From Christensenella sp. UBA5893 (GTDB lineage: Bacteria; Bacillota; Clostridia; Christensenellales; UBA1242): a stretch of 64,000 bases of DNA. The translations under genes and the position numbers were made by a program. Location of the stretch: NCBI GenBank assembly GCA_002431905.1, contig DJER01000007.1:1-64000 (forward strand), in the 5' to 3' direction. Positions 49,254-58,863 of this stretch are shown here, in pieces. Positions within the stretch are counted from its first letter, which is position 1. Every line of letters starts with the position of its first letter. The notes below the pieces were generated by a model, which was given only the letters and a program-made list of their open reading frames with translations, was not told the origin of the DNA and ran no database searches.

Positions 49254-52200
49254 TTGGAAATAGATTTAATTTTACAAAAGTCAAAAACATTAAACAGGGT
49301 AAGCGAATGTGTAAACAAAGACATTCGCTTGTCTTTATCTTGCTTGCAAATTGGCGAGAAGGCATTGACGCTGTATTATCTTAACAAACGTTGCATAGTT
49401 GTTTGTAACGATGTTTTGTCATTAAATATGTTAAAAACCGAACTTATAAGTTTGGGTAAAAAAGTTGGCGAACTTGATGCCGGATATCCAATGCCCGTTT
49501 TTGCATACAAACAAGAAAATTTGTCTATGTGTGAATTTTTGGGGGCAGTGTATGACTATCACTTTGGCAAAATAGATATATTGTTGGTGCTTACAGATGC
49601 ACTTTTTCAAAGATTGCCAAATATAGAATTTTTCAATAATTATATAAGTCTAAAAACAAATGGTCAATATAACTTTGCAGAACTTGAAAACACATTTACA
49701 AACCTTGGTTATTCAAGAAGTGAAAAAGTTACAAAACGTGGTGAGTTTTCAATTCGTGGGGATATTGTTGATATTTTTCCAACAAATAACAGTGACCCAA
49801 TAAGATTAGATTTCTTTGGCGATACTCTTGAAAAAATATATTCATTTGATATTGATTTAATAGAGAAAAAAGAAGTATATGAAGATACAAATATTTATCC
49901 TGCAACAATATATTTGTTTGATAAAAATAAAGAAAAAATATTAGAAGAATTAAATAATGATATAAAACAAAAAATAAATGATAATTATTTAAGATATAGT
50001 GAAATTAAATCGCATTATGAAAATGTATTTGAAAATAATTTTATAGACATAAGCGACAGTTTTATATTGCCTTATTTTGGTTTTAAAGACAATGTAATCT
50101 CTTTATTTAAAAGCGATTTAGTGGTTTTTGATGAGCCAAAAAAAATATTTGATAATTTATATAAAATAAACGAAAATAATATAATTTCAATAAATAATTC
50201 AATAGAAAATAATGAATTATTAAATGCTCATAAAAAATATTTTTATGAAATAGAAAACAATTTTAATGTTCAAAATTATTTATTATTTGATAATTTTAAT
50301 AACACATATTTTTCGTATGATGAAAATATAAATTTTAGAAATATTGGCTCAAGAAAATATTTGTTTGACTATAAAGCCCTAATAAAAGATATTTCGGTTT
50401 ATTGTGCGTCAAGTTATTCTTGTGTTTTGTTTTGTGGAAGTAAGTCGAGTGTTGACAGTATAGGGAAATATTTGATAACAAACAACCTAACTTATCAAAC
50501 AAAATTTAATCCTAATATAAGTAAATCTCAAATTGTCCTTTTGCAAGATGAATTACCATTTTCCGCAAGCTTTTTGGAAGCAGGGTTAGTTCTTATTGGA
50601 ACATTAGATTTGGTAAAAAAGACAAGACAAGAGTTGACAACAAAAAAGGCAAGCAAAAGGAATACTTTTTATTTGCCAAAGGTTGGAGATTATGTTGTCC
50701 ATGAAGTACATGGAATAGGCAAATGTGTCGGTCTTGAAAATCTTAACCTTAATGGCAGTTACAAAGATTACTTTGTTGTTCAATATAAAAACGGCGATTT
50801 GTTGTATGTGCCAAGCGAACAAACAAACACTCTTTCTGCATTCTTGGGTAGTGACAAAACACCAGTTTTAAACAAATTAGGTGGGCAAGAATTTGAAAGG
50901 GCAAAAGAAAAAGTTAAACAAGCAGTAAAAAAACTTGCCATAAATTTGGTTGAACTGTACAAGCAAAGAGAAACCGAAAAGGGTATAAAATATGAAAGTG
51001 ATAGTCTGATGGATTTATTTGAAAATTCTTTCGAATATGACTTGACCCCAGACCAACAAAATGCAGTAAATGATATAAAAAGTGATTTATACTCTGGCAA
51101 ACTTATGGATAGACTTATTTGTGGCGATGTTGGCTATGGGAAAACCGAAGTTGCATTAAGGGCGGCATACCAAGTTGTGCTTGGTGGAAAGCAAGTTGCA
51201 TTTTTGTGCCCAACAACAATTCTTAGCGAACAGCATTTCAAAACAGCAACAAAACGTCTAAAAGATTTTGTTTGTAATGTAAAGGTTCTTAATCGTTTTA
51301 AGACAAAAGCTGAACAAGAAGAAATTATAAAAGGCGTCAAATCTGGCGATGTTGATATTTTGATTGGCACTCATAGACTACTTTCTAATGATGTTGTATT
51401 CAAAGATTTGGGGCTTTTGGTATTGGATGAAGAACATCGTTTTGGTGTTGCAGACAAAGAAAAAATAAAAGCATTAAAAAAAGATGTTGATGTTTTAACA
51501 TTATCTGCAACTCCAATTCCGAGAACACTAAATATGGCACTCACTGGAATAAGAGATATTTCTGTTATTGAAACACCACCCAAAAATAGAATTGCAGTAC
51601 AAACATATGTCACAGAAGAGAGCGAGTCACTTATTTGTGATGCCATAAAAAGAGAAATGGCAAGAAATGGGCAAGTGCTTATTGTCTATAACAAAGTTGA
51701 CTCAATATATGATTTTTCAAAAAGAATTTCAAACCTTGTTCCAAATGCCAGAATTGGTGTGGCACATGGTCAAATGCATGAAAAAATTTTGGAAGATACA
51801 ATTTTTAAACTCTATAACGGCGAGTATGATATATTGATTGCAACGACATTAATTGAAAATGGTATAGACTTACCAATGGCAAACACATTGATTGTGATTG
51901 ATGCAGATAGGTTGGGGCTAAGTCAACTTTATCAACTAAAAGGCAGAATTGGCAGAAGTGATAGAATGGCATATGCCTATTTCACTTTTAACCCAAACAA
52001 AATTTTGTCGGTAGATGCCTACAAGCGCCTTGACGCTATTATGGAATTTACCGAACTTGGCAGTGGATTCAAAATTGCAATGCGTGATTTGGAAATTCGT
52101 GGTGCAGGTAATGTTTTGGGGAAAGAACAGCATGGGCACATGGAAAAGGTTGGTTATGAACTTTATTGCAAACTTTTGGATGAAGCAGTAAGCGAACTTA

Positions 52201-52670
52201 AAGGCAAAAAAGAAAAGGAAGTAAAACCAATAAAAATTGATATTGTTTGTCCTGCATATATTCCAGAAGATTATATTAGTGACGAACAAGACAAAATCAA
52301 ACACTATGACGAGATAAGCAAGATTAGTTCAACAAAAGAAATGGTTGAAGTTAAAAATCATTTAAGTCAAGCTTTTGGAGAAGTTCCAAACGAATTATAC
52401 AATTTGTTAAAAATTGCCCTAATTAAAAATTTGGGAACAAAAATAGAAGCAAAAAGAATTCTTTTGTCGCCAACAGCATCAAAAATATATTTGTATCCAA
52501 AACAAGAAATTGTGTCAGAAAGAATAGCCAATGTATTGCATGATAGAAAGGATGCAATGGTATTAAAATTTGAAGATGTGCCAATAATTGAAATGAATTT
52601 GTCAAGAATGAGTGTTGTTGACAAGTTAGACTATGTTATAAAATTTTTAAATGATTGTATAAATGATTGA
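49254..52670 (+). CDS. mfd: Transcription-repair coupling factor
   Basis: 1138 residues, full length. Removes RNA polymerase stalled at lesions and recruits UvrA. N-terminal UvrB-like part ('RGEFSIRGDIVDIFPTNNSDPIRLDFFGDTLEKIYSFD'), RNA polymerase-interacting domain ('GDYVVHEVHGIGKCVGLENL....KDYFVVQYKNGDLLYVP') and SF2 helicase: 'LICGDVGYGKTEVALRAAY', 'DEEHRFGVADKEK', 'LSATPIPRTLNMAL', 'QLKGRIGRSDRMAYAYF'. The TTG start directly abuts the pth stop with AGGTG within pth as SD; coupling is likely. The stretch 49.9-50.4 kb is unusually AT-rich with Asn/Ile/Lys codons (linker regions). Confidence 0.96.
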   Translation: MEIDLILQKSKTLNRVSECVNKDIRLSLSCLQIGEKALTLYYLNKRCIVVCNDVLSLNMLKTELISLGKKVGELDAGYPMPVFAYKQENLSMCEFLGAVYDYHFGKIDILLVLTDALFQRLPNIEFFNNYISLKTNGQYNFAELENTFTNLGYSRSEKVTKRGEFSIRGDIVDIFPTNNSDPIRLDFFGDTLEKIYSFDIDLIEKKEVYEDTNIYPATIYLFDKNKEKILEELNNDIKQKINDNYLRYSEIKSHYENVFENNFIDISDSFILPYFGFKDNVISLFKSDLVVFDEPKKIFDNLYKINENNIISINNSIENNELLNAHKKYFYEIENNFNVQNYLLFDNFNNTYFSYDENINFRNIGSRKYLFDYKALIKDISVYCASSYSCVLFCGSKSSVDSIGKYLITNNLTYQTKFNPNISKSQIVLLQDELPFSASFLEAGLVLIGTLDLVKKTRQELTTKKASKRNTFYLPKVGDYVVHEVHGIGKCVGLENLNLNGSYKDYFVVQYKNGDLLYVPSEQTNTLSAFLGSDKTPVLNKLGGQEFERAKEKVKQAVKKLAINLVELYKQRETEKGIKYESDSLMDLFENSFEYDLTPDQQNAVNDIKSDLYSGKLMDRLICGDVGYGKTEVALRAAYQVVLGGKQVAFLCPTTILSEQHFKTATKRLKDFVCNVKVLNRFKTKAEQEEIIKGVKSGDVDILIGTHRLLSNDVVFKDLGLLVLDEEHRFGVADKEKIKALKKDVDVLTLSATPIPRTLNMALTGIRDISVIETPPKNRIAVQTYVTEESESLICDAIKREMARNGQVLIVYNKVDSIYDFSKRISNLVPNARIGVAHGQMHEKILEDTIFKLYNGEYDILIATTLIENGIDLPMANTLIVIDADRLGLSQLYQLKGRIGRSDRMAYAYFTFNPNKILSVDAYKRLDAIMEFTELGSGFKIAMRDLEIRGAGNVLGKEQHGHMEKVGYELYCKLLDEAVSELKGKKEKEVKPIKIDIVCPAYIPEDYISDEQDKIKHYDEISKISSTKEMVEVKNHLSQAFGEVPNELYNLLKIALIKNLGTKIEAKRILLSPTASKIYLYPKQEIVSERIANVLHDRKDAMVLKFEDVPIIEMNLSRMSVVDKLDYVIKFLNDCIND

Positions 52671-52677
52671 TTTTTGA

Positions 52678-52706
52678 TTGATTTTTTTGGGGTGTTAATA
52701 TATAAT
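52678..52706 (+). promoter_or_regulatory. Promoter of PrsA-like lipoprotein gene
   Basis: TTGATT, 17-base spacer, TATAAT, starting seven bases after the mfd stop. Confidence 0.65.
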
Positions 52707-52739
52707 ACATTAGTAAAATTATAAAAATGGAGAAGTACC

Positions 52740-54368
52740 GTGAAAAAGAAACTTACAGGATTACTATTATGTTTGTTTATGATAACAGCATTTGTGCTCA
52801 CAGGTTGTGATTTGTTCCCAAGAGATGTTGATGCATATCTTAACAAATCGGTTTGCACAATAACATATACCGACAAGACAAAAGAAGAGATAACAACAGA
52901 GGCATTTATCAATGCTTACAATAGTTATGGTTCAAGTTTAACACAAAATGGAACAAGCCAAGAAGAAGCAGTAAATAAAACTTTGGATGTTCTTATCTCA
53001 AGATATGTTTTGCTCAACCATGCAAAAAAGACCGTTTCAATTGATGATGATATGGAAGATGTTTATGATGAAGTTTACACATCATTAAAATCAAGCATTT
53101 CAACTTATGTTACAGCCGTAAAAAAAGAATGGGAAATTACAACAGAAGATACAAAGAGTGAAGATAGCAGTGATGTTGTAAAATACACACCATATGAACC
53201 AAAGGCAGAAGTCGTTTATGAAAATGAAGAATACAGAATCAAACTTATAAGTCAAGATTCAAAATCATCAACTCATTTTTCATCACTTGAAGAAGTAATC
53301 AATGCATTTAACGACTATGCAAATCCAACAGCAACAGATAATAATTCAAAAGTAATGAAAGAAGCATACAGAAGACTTATGTATGTTTTAAAGAAAAATG
53401 AAGAAGGTAGAAATCTTTCAACAGATAACGCTAGCATTTTAAAAAGATATGCAGAAAAATTGTTAAAGAACTCACAAGAAAACAAATATATCACAAAGTT
53501 GGAAGAATTTTACAAGAGTGACAAAAACTATTCAACAATTTCAGTAAGACAAGTTTTGGACAAATATAAATCACTTGTTCTTGAATCAAAATACAAATAT
53601 GAAAGTGATTCATCAGCATATGACAAAGCAATGTTAGAAAGTTTTAAAGATGTATATTATGTTCCAGATGACAACTATTTCTTTGTTTCAAACTTATTAG
53701 TTAAATTTACTGATGAGCAAAAAACAGAATATGCAAATATTGACAAAGATGCATATCTTTCAGATCTTGTAAAAGAACAAAGAAAGAAAGAATTGATCAA
53801 TGGATGCTTGGCAAAAGTTAGAGATAACGATGGAAAAATTGTTGATGGCGAAAAAGTTTATGTAAACGATTTACTAAACAGTTTGCAACTTGATTTAAAC
53901 AATGCAACAACAGATGAAAAGAAAGCTGAAATATTTAGAGATTACTTATATAAGTATGGCGAAGACACAGGTGTTCAAAATGCTGAATATATGTATGTTA
54001 TTGGAACAGAAACAAGCAAAATGGTAGAAAGTTTCAACGATGCATCAAGAGAATTAAACAACAAGGGCGAGTTTGGTGCAATATCAGGCTTGGTTGCTTC
54101 TGAATATGGAGTTCACATTATATTCTATGGTGGAAAGGTTCAAAACCTATTCACAGTAAACGATTTGGAGCATTTCAATTTGGATTTGAGTGATATTGAA
54201 AAATTAACAAGTGCAAAATTGAGTGTATTAAACAACAAAACTGTATTTGATAAGGTATATGAAACATTGTCAAATGACAATTATTCAATTTTTGAAAATA
54301 TGAATCTTAATGTGTTAAAAAAAGATTTGAAAATTGAAAAACATAAATCTGTATTAGATAATCTATAA
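52740..54368 (+). CDS. PrsA/SurA-like foldase lipoprotein
   Basis: 542 residues, GTG start with GGAGAA. Lipobox 'LTGC' (Cys ~23). An N-terminal SurA-like helical domain ('EEITTEAFINAYNSYGSSL....QEEAVNKTLDVLISRYVLLNHAKK') and a C-terminal 'ELNNKGEFGAISGLVASEYGVHIIFYGGK' that corresponds to the end of a parvulin (PpiC) domain; the central parvulin motifs are hard to see. It lies after mfd, where PrsA-type genes stand in related genomes. Extracytoplasmic protein folding is the probable job; prolyl isomerase activity is uncertain. Lys/Asp/Ser-rich, with a 'TEDTKSEDSSD' low-complexity insert. Confidence 0.72.
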   Translation: MKKKLTGLLLCLFMITAFVLTGCDLFPRDVDAYLNKSVCTITYTDKTKEEITTEAFINAYNSYGSSLTQNGTSQEEAVNKTLDVLISRYVLLNHAKKTVSIDDDMEDVYDEVYTSLKSSISTYVTAVKKEWEITTEDTKSEDSSDVVKYTPYEPKAEVVYENEEYRIKLISQDSKSSTHFSSLEEVINAFNDYANPTATDNNSKVMKEAYRRLMYVLKKNEEGRNLSTDNASILKRYAEKLLKNSQENKYITKLEEFYKSDKNYSTISVRQVLDKYKSLVLESKYKYESDSSAYDKAMLESFKDVYYVPDDNYFFVSNLLVKFTDEQKTEYANIDKDAYLSDLVKEQRKKELINGCLAKVRDNDGKIVDGEKVYVNDLLNSLQLDLNNATTDEKKAEIFRDYLYKYGEDTGVQNAEYMYVIGTETSKMVESFNDASRELNNKGEFGAISGLVASEYGVHIIFYGGKVQNLFTVNDLEHFNLDLSDIEKLTSAKLSVLNNKTVFDKVYETLSNDNYSIFENMNLNVLKKDLKIEKHKSVLDNL

Positions 54369-54377
54369 AAGTTAATA

Positions 54378-54412
54378 AATATTGCAAGTAAAGGTGCTTG
54401 CAATATTTTTTT
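54378..54412 (+). terminator. Intrinsic terminator
   Basis: AATATTGCAAG / CTTGCAATATT stem, eight-base loop, T7. Confidence 0.9.
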
Positions 54413-54464
54413 GTTTGATTGTTATGTACTGTGTGTGATTTTTGCATTAAAATTTTAAATAATC

Positions 54465-54493
54465 TTTACAATTAACAAAATGTTTGCTAAACT
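54465..54493 (+). promoter_or_regulatory. Promoter of LPG-synthase-type gene, near-leaderless
   Basis: TTTACA, 17-base spacer, TAAACT ending at 54493; the ATG at 54502 is nine bases on, so the leader is zero to two bases. No SD. Confidence 0.55.
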
Positions 54494-54501
54494 AGATAAG
54501 A

Positions 54502-55860
54502 ATGGAAAAGTTTGTGTTAAAAGACAAAAATAAAAAACTTAAGGCCACAAAAGTGGCAAAGTCTTTTTCATGCAAGAAGAATCAAAATAAGCAGTTGGAA
54601 CTTGATATAACACAAACAATGGAAGTTGGTACAGCTCAAACCAGTGAAGATGAAAAACAAAAAGAGTTGGAACAAATTGAACAAGCTGAACAAGCAGTAA
54701 GTAAGCAAAAAACAAAAAAGAAAAAAATTTGGAATGTTATATTCTTTATTATAAATATCGTTGTCGTTGCTGCAATCTTAACATATCAACTAACACAAGA
54801 AAAGATTACTCCAATAACTGATATTCAAAATTTTAGGTGGTACTTTGCACCAATAATTGCACTTGTGTTCGTGTTAATTATGGCACTGGACACATTTAGG
54901 ACAAATTACTTTTTAAAACAATCGGGCAGTAGATCAAGACCCTATTTATGTTACAAAATGTGTGCAACAGGCAAGTATTATGACAATATCACACCTATGT
55001 CAAGTGGTGGCGAACCAGCACAAATATTTTACCTAAATCATAGGGGTGTAAATGCTGGAACATCAATTTCTGTTACAATGGCAAGATATGTTGTTTCGCA
55101 AATTGCATGGATGCTTGTAGGTTTGTTTGGTGTTGGTGTTATCATTGTTGAAAAGGTAATGGATGTAAGCGTTGTTCTTGTTGTTGGTCTTATTGGTTTT
55201 GCTGCAAACTTTTTGATTACATCCATATGTTTGTTATTATCAATGAGCAAAAGGATAGGTAATGGACTTGTTGTAAAAATATTAAAATTTTTGAAGAAAA
55301 TACATTTGATAAAGCACTATGACAAAACATTTGAAAAAGTAAATGGTGTTGTTAGCACTTATCAAAACACAATGAAAACCTATGCAAAAAATATTTGGCG
55401 ATTTTTATTTGCAATACTTATTTCAATTGCTATATTTGTATTAAATTACACAATGCCATATCTTATTTATTTGATGTTTGGCGGAACAAACTATGGTTTG
55501 TGGCTAAATATATTGATATTCTCGGTAATTATTGAGTTGGGTTCAAGTATCATTCCTCTTCCAGGGGGTTCAGGAATGAACGAAATTTCGTTCACAGTTA
55601 TTTTTGGCTCAATATTCCCAGAAGGAACTGTTTTCTGGGGTTTGCTTGTTTGGCGTTTTATGACATACTATCTATACATTTTGCAAGGTATAACAATAGT
55701 AATATACGATTATGTTCATGGAAATAAAAAATTCAAGTGGACACAACGAAAATGGGAACTTGAAGCAGAAAGTATTTTGTTTAAGGAAGAACAAATAAAA
55801 AATTATAAAAAACAAAAGAAAACAAGAAAAACTACAAAATCAATAAAAACATCTAAATAA
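54502..55860 (+). CDS. Lysylphosphatidylglycerol synthase TM-domain (YbhN/UPF0104) protein
   Basis: 452 residues. A ~75-residue charged cytoplasmic N-terminus ('EQIEQAEQAVSKQKTKKKKIW') precedes seven to eight transmembrane helices of the LPG_synthase_TM family. Conserved features: 'CYKMCATGKYYDNITPMSSGGEPAQIFYL' and 'SSIIPLPGGSGMNEISF' (family 'P.PGG.G..E'). Without the C-terminal aminoacyl-transferase domain these proteins are thought to move lipids across the membrane. C-terminus very basic ('KKQKKTRKTTKSIKTSK'). It ends in its own terminator, which contains the stop codon in its loop. Confidence 0.85.
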   Translation: MEKFVLKDKNKKLKATKVAKSFSCKKNQNKQLELDITQTMEVGTAQTSEDEKQKELEQIEQAEQAVSKQKTKKKKIWNVIFFIINIVVVAAILTYQLTQEKITPITDIQNFRWYFAPIIALVFVLIMALDTFRTNYFLKQSGSRSRPYLCYKMCATGKYYDNITPMSSGGEPAQIFYLNHRGVNAGTSISVTMARYVVSQIAWMLVGLFGVGVIIVEKVMDVSVVLVVGLIGFAANFLITSICLLLSMSKRIGNGLVVKILKFLKKIHLIKHYDKTFEKVNGVVSTYQNTMKTYAKNIWRFLFAILISIAIFVLNYTMPYLIYLMFGGTNYGLWLNILIFSVIIELGSSIIPLPGGSGMNEISFTVIFGSIFPEGTVFWGLLVWRFMTYYLYILQGITIVIYDYVHGNKKFKWTQRKWELEAESILFKEEQIKNYKKQKKTRKTTKSIKTSK

Positions 55861-55878
55861 AGTTTAGATGTTTTTTTT
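55849..55878 (+). terminator. Terminator containing the stop codon in its loop
   Basis: ACATCTAAA / TTTAGATGT stem, loop with TAA, eight T. The end of the coding region is part of the hairpin. Confidence 0.85.
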
Positions 55879-55895
55879 ATGTAAATAATTATTTT

Positions 55896-56402
55896 ATGAA
55901 AAAAATGGATACCAAAACAAAAAATCTTATATTTGCCGTTGTTGTTTTGTCGATAATGCTTGTTGCAAGTGTCATATATAACATAATGGGCGGATTCGTT
56001 ATAAATCAAGAGAAAAATGCTTACCTAAATTTAGGTGATGAATATACATTTAATATTAACGGATTGGGCGTTTTTAGTCAGTCCTTTTGTGTTGATGGCA
56101 CTTTGCTTCCCGGGGACGTAATAAATCAAAAAATACAGTTAAAATTGCCCGATATTGACACAAATAACAAAATTTTGCGTGTAAAAGTTGATTTTTTGGA
56201 TAATCAACTCAAAATACTTGGGTTCGATAATTGGATGACAGTTGATGGTTATTATGTGTATAATTCGGCAATTTTTAAGAACCAAACAATTGGGCTTTGT
56301 GAAAAAGTTGAGCTTGACAAAAATATCCCGCTAAAAAGTAATATGCTGTATTATCTTATAGTTTCTGTTGAATATATAAATGAACTTGGTCTAAATAAAT
56401 AG
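55896..56402 (+). CDS. Hypothetical membrane-anchored extracellular protein
   Basis: 168 residues: an N-terminal transmembrane segment (~9-31) followed by ~130 residues predicted to be beta-rich and outside ('LNLGDEYTFNINGLGVFSQSFCVDGTLLPGDVINQKIQLKLPDIDTNNKILRVKVDFL'). It has no recognised family; the layout resembles proteins of the pilin or TasA/camelysin type only vaguely. No SD; an AATAAT with weak -35 ends seven bases before the ATG, so it may be another leaderless message. An ATG three codons on is an alternative start. The 3' end overlaps the convergent deacetylase gene by 52 bases. Confidence 0.6.
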   Translation: MKKMDTKTKNLIFAVVVLSIMLVASVIYNIMGGFVINQEKNAYLNLGDEYTFNINGLGVFSQSFCVDGTLLPGDVINQKIQLKLPDIDTNNKILRVKVDFLDNQLKILGFDNWMTVDGYYVYNSAIFKNQTIGLCEKVELDKNIPLKSNMLYYLIVSVEYINELGLNK

Positions 56403-57430
56403 TCATAAATACTCTTTGGATTAAAAAATGGGTGTAAGTTTATATCATCTTTCCGAAGTGTTGTTCCGTCAACACATTTTCTATCCATAAATAACACTTT
56501 TTGGCTTAATCTTGTTGGCAAATATGAATAAAATGTTTTCATTCCAACTCCACAAAATAATTCAAAGCCATATTTGGTTAAAAGTTGGTGTTTGTATGTT
56601 AACCCATTTGAATCATATACACTCCATTCGCCATATGGATAAACATAAACTTTTGTTTTCCCAACAAGTGGTTCTACTTCATTTTTCCATAATCTTAATT
56701 CTTCTTCAAATTGTTCGTTTGATATTTTGTTCATATGATAGTGACCATAACTATGTGAAGCAAAATTCCAGCCACACTGTTTAAGTTTTTTAACAACTTT
56801 TTTTGCTTCGTTTATTTCATTTTGTCTATTTTTTGTATTCTTTGATTGTGTTCTGTATCCAAGTATTCCATCGTAGCCAGTAAGATTTATTGTGCCTTTT
56901 GCATTATTATGTGAAAAATCAGGGTGTTTTTTTATAAAATTTTCTAAAATGCAAACAAATTCCTTATCGTATGATATATCTATTTTTCCATTAATATTGG
57001 TTTGTGTTGCCAAGTTATTGTCTTTGTCAAGTATAATCTTATCAACCATTCCAAGCCCCATTTTTTTATGGTCATAGTTAACATCATCAAATGACAAAAC
57101 TAAAGCTTTTTTCCCTTTTGGAATTTTTATTGCAGTTTTTTTAATAATGCCATTTTCATTTTTAAATGTGTCATTGATGTCGACTAGGATATAGTTATTC
57201 TTATACAAACTTTCAAGCATATTCTTGAACTCAAAACTTGTTATACAATCAATGTTATAGTTATCTCTCATGGGGTTGTCTTTTTTGAATGCAAGGGCTG
57301 GATATGCTATTAAACAATGGGTGAATAGATGTTCAACTGTTGCCATTTGCATTATACTATCTGGCATAAACCCATAAAAAAGTGGCAAAACCATAACAAA
57401 AACAAACAAGAATAATATAACTTTTTTCAT
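56351..57430 (-). CDS. Polysaccharide deacetylase family protein
   Basis: 359 residues. Signal/anchor at residues ~1-24. NodB-like motifs: 'KALVLSFDDVNYDHKK' (catalytic Asp, metal Asp; 'SFDD'), 'FASHSYGHYHMNKISNEQFEEEL' (HxxxxH zinc ligands) and 'KVYVYPYGEWS' (Tyr-Pro-x-Gly). Acts outside the cell on peptidoglycan or another N-acetylated glycan. The insertion after 'SFDDVNYDHKKMGLGMVDKIILDKDNNL' is typical of the group found in Bacillota. The ATG at 57430 is chosen because the signal segment starts there, though the nearest GGAG is 13 bases away; the frame is open to 57466. Its 3' end overlaps the convergent gene by 52 bases. Confidence 0.85.
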   Translation of the reverse strand: MKKVILFLFVFVMVLPLFYGFMPDSIMQMATVEHLFTHCLIAYPALAFKKDNPMRDNYNIDCITSFEFKNMLESLYKNNYILVDINDTFKNENGIIKKTAIKIPKGKKALVLSFDDVNYDHKKMGLGMVDKIILDKDNNLATQTNINGKIDISYDKEFVCILENFIKKHPDFSHNNAKGTINLTGYDGILGYRTQSKNTKNRQNEINEAKKVVKKLKQCGWNFASHSYGHYHMNKISNEQFEEELRLWKNEVEPLVGKTKVYVYPYGEWSVYDSNGLTYKHQLLTKYGFELFCGVGMKTFYSYLPTRLSQKVLFMDRKCVDGTTLRKDDINLHPFFNPKSIYDYLFRPSSFIYSTETIR

Positions 57431-57530
57431 ATTGTTAGTGTGCTCCAAAATTTCCAAAATAAACAAAAATATACCATAATTCGCTACATAAATAAATTTA
57501 GTTGTGTGCTAAACTCTTGTTGAGGTAACA

Positions 57531-58730
57531 ATGGAAAACGAGTATTATAGTAGAATTGTGTATAGAAAAAATGCTTTTTTGGAACTTGCTCAATATTTAG
57601 GGCAAAACTATTATGGGAAAAAGGTGCTGCTTATATCAACAAAAAGTTTGGTAAATTCCAACTTGACCGAAATAATGAATGCATTATCATTTTCAAAATG
57701 CAGTTTTAGTCATTTTATTGCCAAGAATAACTTTTCCGAAAATGAATTAAAATTATTAACAAATCTTGTTTCTGATGAAAATTTTGATTTGTACATAGTT
57801 TTTGGTGGGGTAAGGGCAACAATGACAACAAAATATTTTGCAAACATATTTGATGTTCCATACATTGTTTGTCCATCAATGCCTAGCGGAATAGGATATT
57901 TTTCAAATATTTGCATTAATCCTTACGATAGTGCAAGAAGTTTTATATGTAACTATCCCGAAAAAGTGTTTATCAGTGAAGTTGTTATGCGAACTTGCCC
58001 AAAAAAATTTGTAAAGCAGGGCGTGTATTTTATTCTTGCATTTGAAGAATATATTGCAACATGTGATATAGAAAACATTTTGGAAGGTACTCATTATGAT
58101 TGCGCACCAATTAAAAATATAATTGAAAAATTGAAAAAAGAATTGAAAGGTGTTATGAGTATGGATGTTGATGAAAAACTGAAACTTATGGATATCTTAA
58201 TTGATTTGGGGTATGAATGTAGCAATATTGATTTATTTAAAAATTCAGTTTTCAATTTGTATTCAATAATGCAAAAAGTGTTAAAAGATAATAGCGAATT
58301 TTTGTATGGGGGTGAATGTTATCTATTGTCATCAAATGCACTTCTTTGTATGTATACAAACTTTTTTAAGCAAAAAGAAATAAAAAGATTAGAAATGCCA
58401 GACATAGAAAAATTAGTAAAAAATATTAAAAATCACTCAATATTTTATAAAAAAATCAATAATTTGTCGTTTTTTAATAGTATTGCTAACAAAAAAGAAC
58501 TACTTATCAGACTAAATAATTTAAAAGAAGAATTTTATTTTCAATGCAATAAAAGGCTTTGCGAACAAAACAAAATGTTGGATATCATAAAAAGTTATGA
58601 CAACATTTTTGTTTTTGACCCACCTCAAATTAAAAATGTATTTACTGCAATAAATGTCTTTCCATTTATCACAGAAAATAACTATGTTGTTACACTTATG
58701 GGTGGACTTGGGTATTTTAATAAATTTTAA
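57531..58730 (+). CDS. Degenerate Fe-dependent alcohol dehydrogenase / G1P dehydrogenase-like protein
   Basis: 399 residues. The N-terminal fold ('GKKVLLISTKSLVN...', 'FDLYIVFGGVRATMTTKYFANIFDVPYIVCPSMPSGIGYFSNICI') follows the Fe-ADH/AraM/EgsA superfamily. The normal 'GGGSxxDxxK' is 'GGVRATMTTK' (Asp lost), the metal-binding region reads 'VYFILAFEEY' and 'YGGECYLLSSNALLC' where Asp and 'E-H...H' are expected, so metal ligands appear to be absent. It is probably not a dehydrogenase; a structural or regulatory role is inferred. SD TTGAGG. No partner gene is obvious; it is divergent from the deacetylase gene. Confidence 0.6.
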   Translation: MENEYYSRIVYRKNAFLELAQYLGQNYYGKKVLLISTKSLVNSNLTEIMNALSFSKCSFSHFIAKNNFSENELKLLTNLVSDENFDLYIVFGGVRATMTTKYFANIFDVPYIVCPSMPSGIGYFSNICINPYDSARSFICNYPEKVFISEVVMRTCPKKFVKQGVYFILAFEEYIATCDIENILEGTHYDCAPIKNIIEKLKKELKGVMSMDVDEKLKLMDILIDLGYECSNIDLFKNSVFNLYSIMQKVLKDNSEFLYGGECYLLSSNALLCMYTNFFKQKEIKRLEMPDIEKLVKNIKNHSIFYKKINNLSFFNSIANKKELLIRLNNLKEEFYFQCNKRLCEQNKMLDIIKSYDNIFVFDPPQIKNVFTAINVFPFITENNYVVTLMGGLGYFNKF

Positions 58731-58759
58731 ATTTTAATAAAAAATCAAAAAAATATATA

Positions 58760-58807
58760 AAAATAAGGCAAAATCTTGTAAAAAAATGAATTTTGCCTTA
58801 TTTTTTA
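58760..58807 (+). terminator. Intrinsic terminator
   Basis: AAAATAAGGCAAAAT / ATTTTGCCTTATTTT stem with a ~15-base loop, T6. Confidence 0.85.
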
Positions 58808-58863
58808 TTCAATTACCAATTTTTGCTGTGTTTAAAACAATGTATTGAGTCAATAAATTATGT

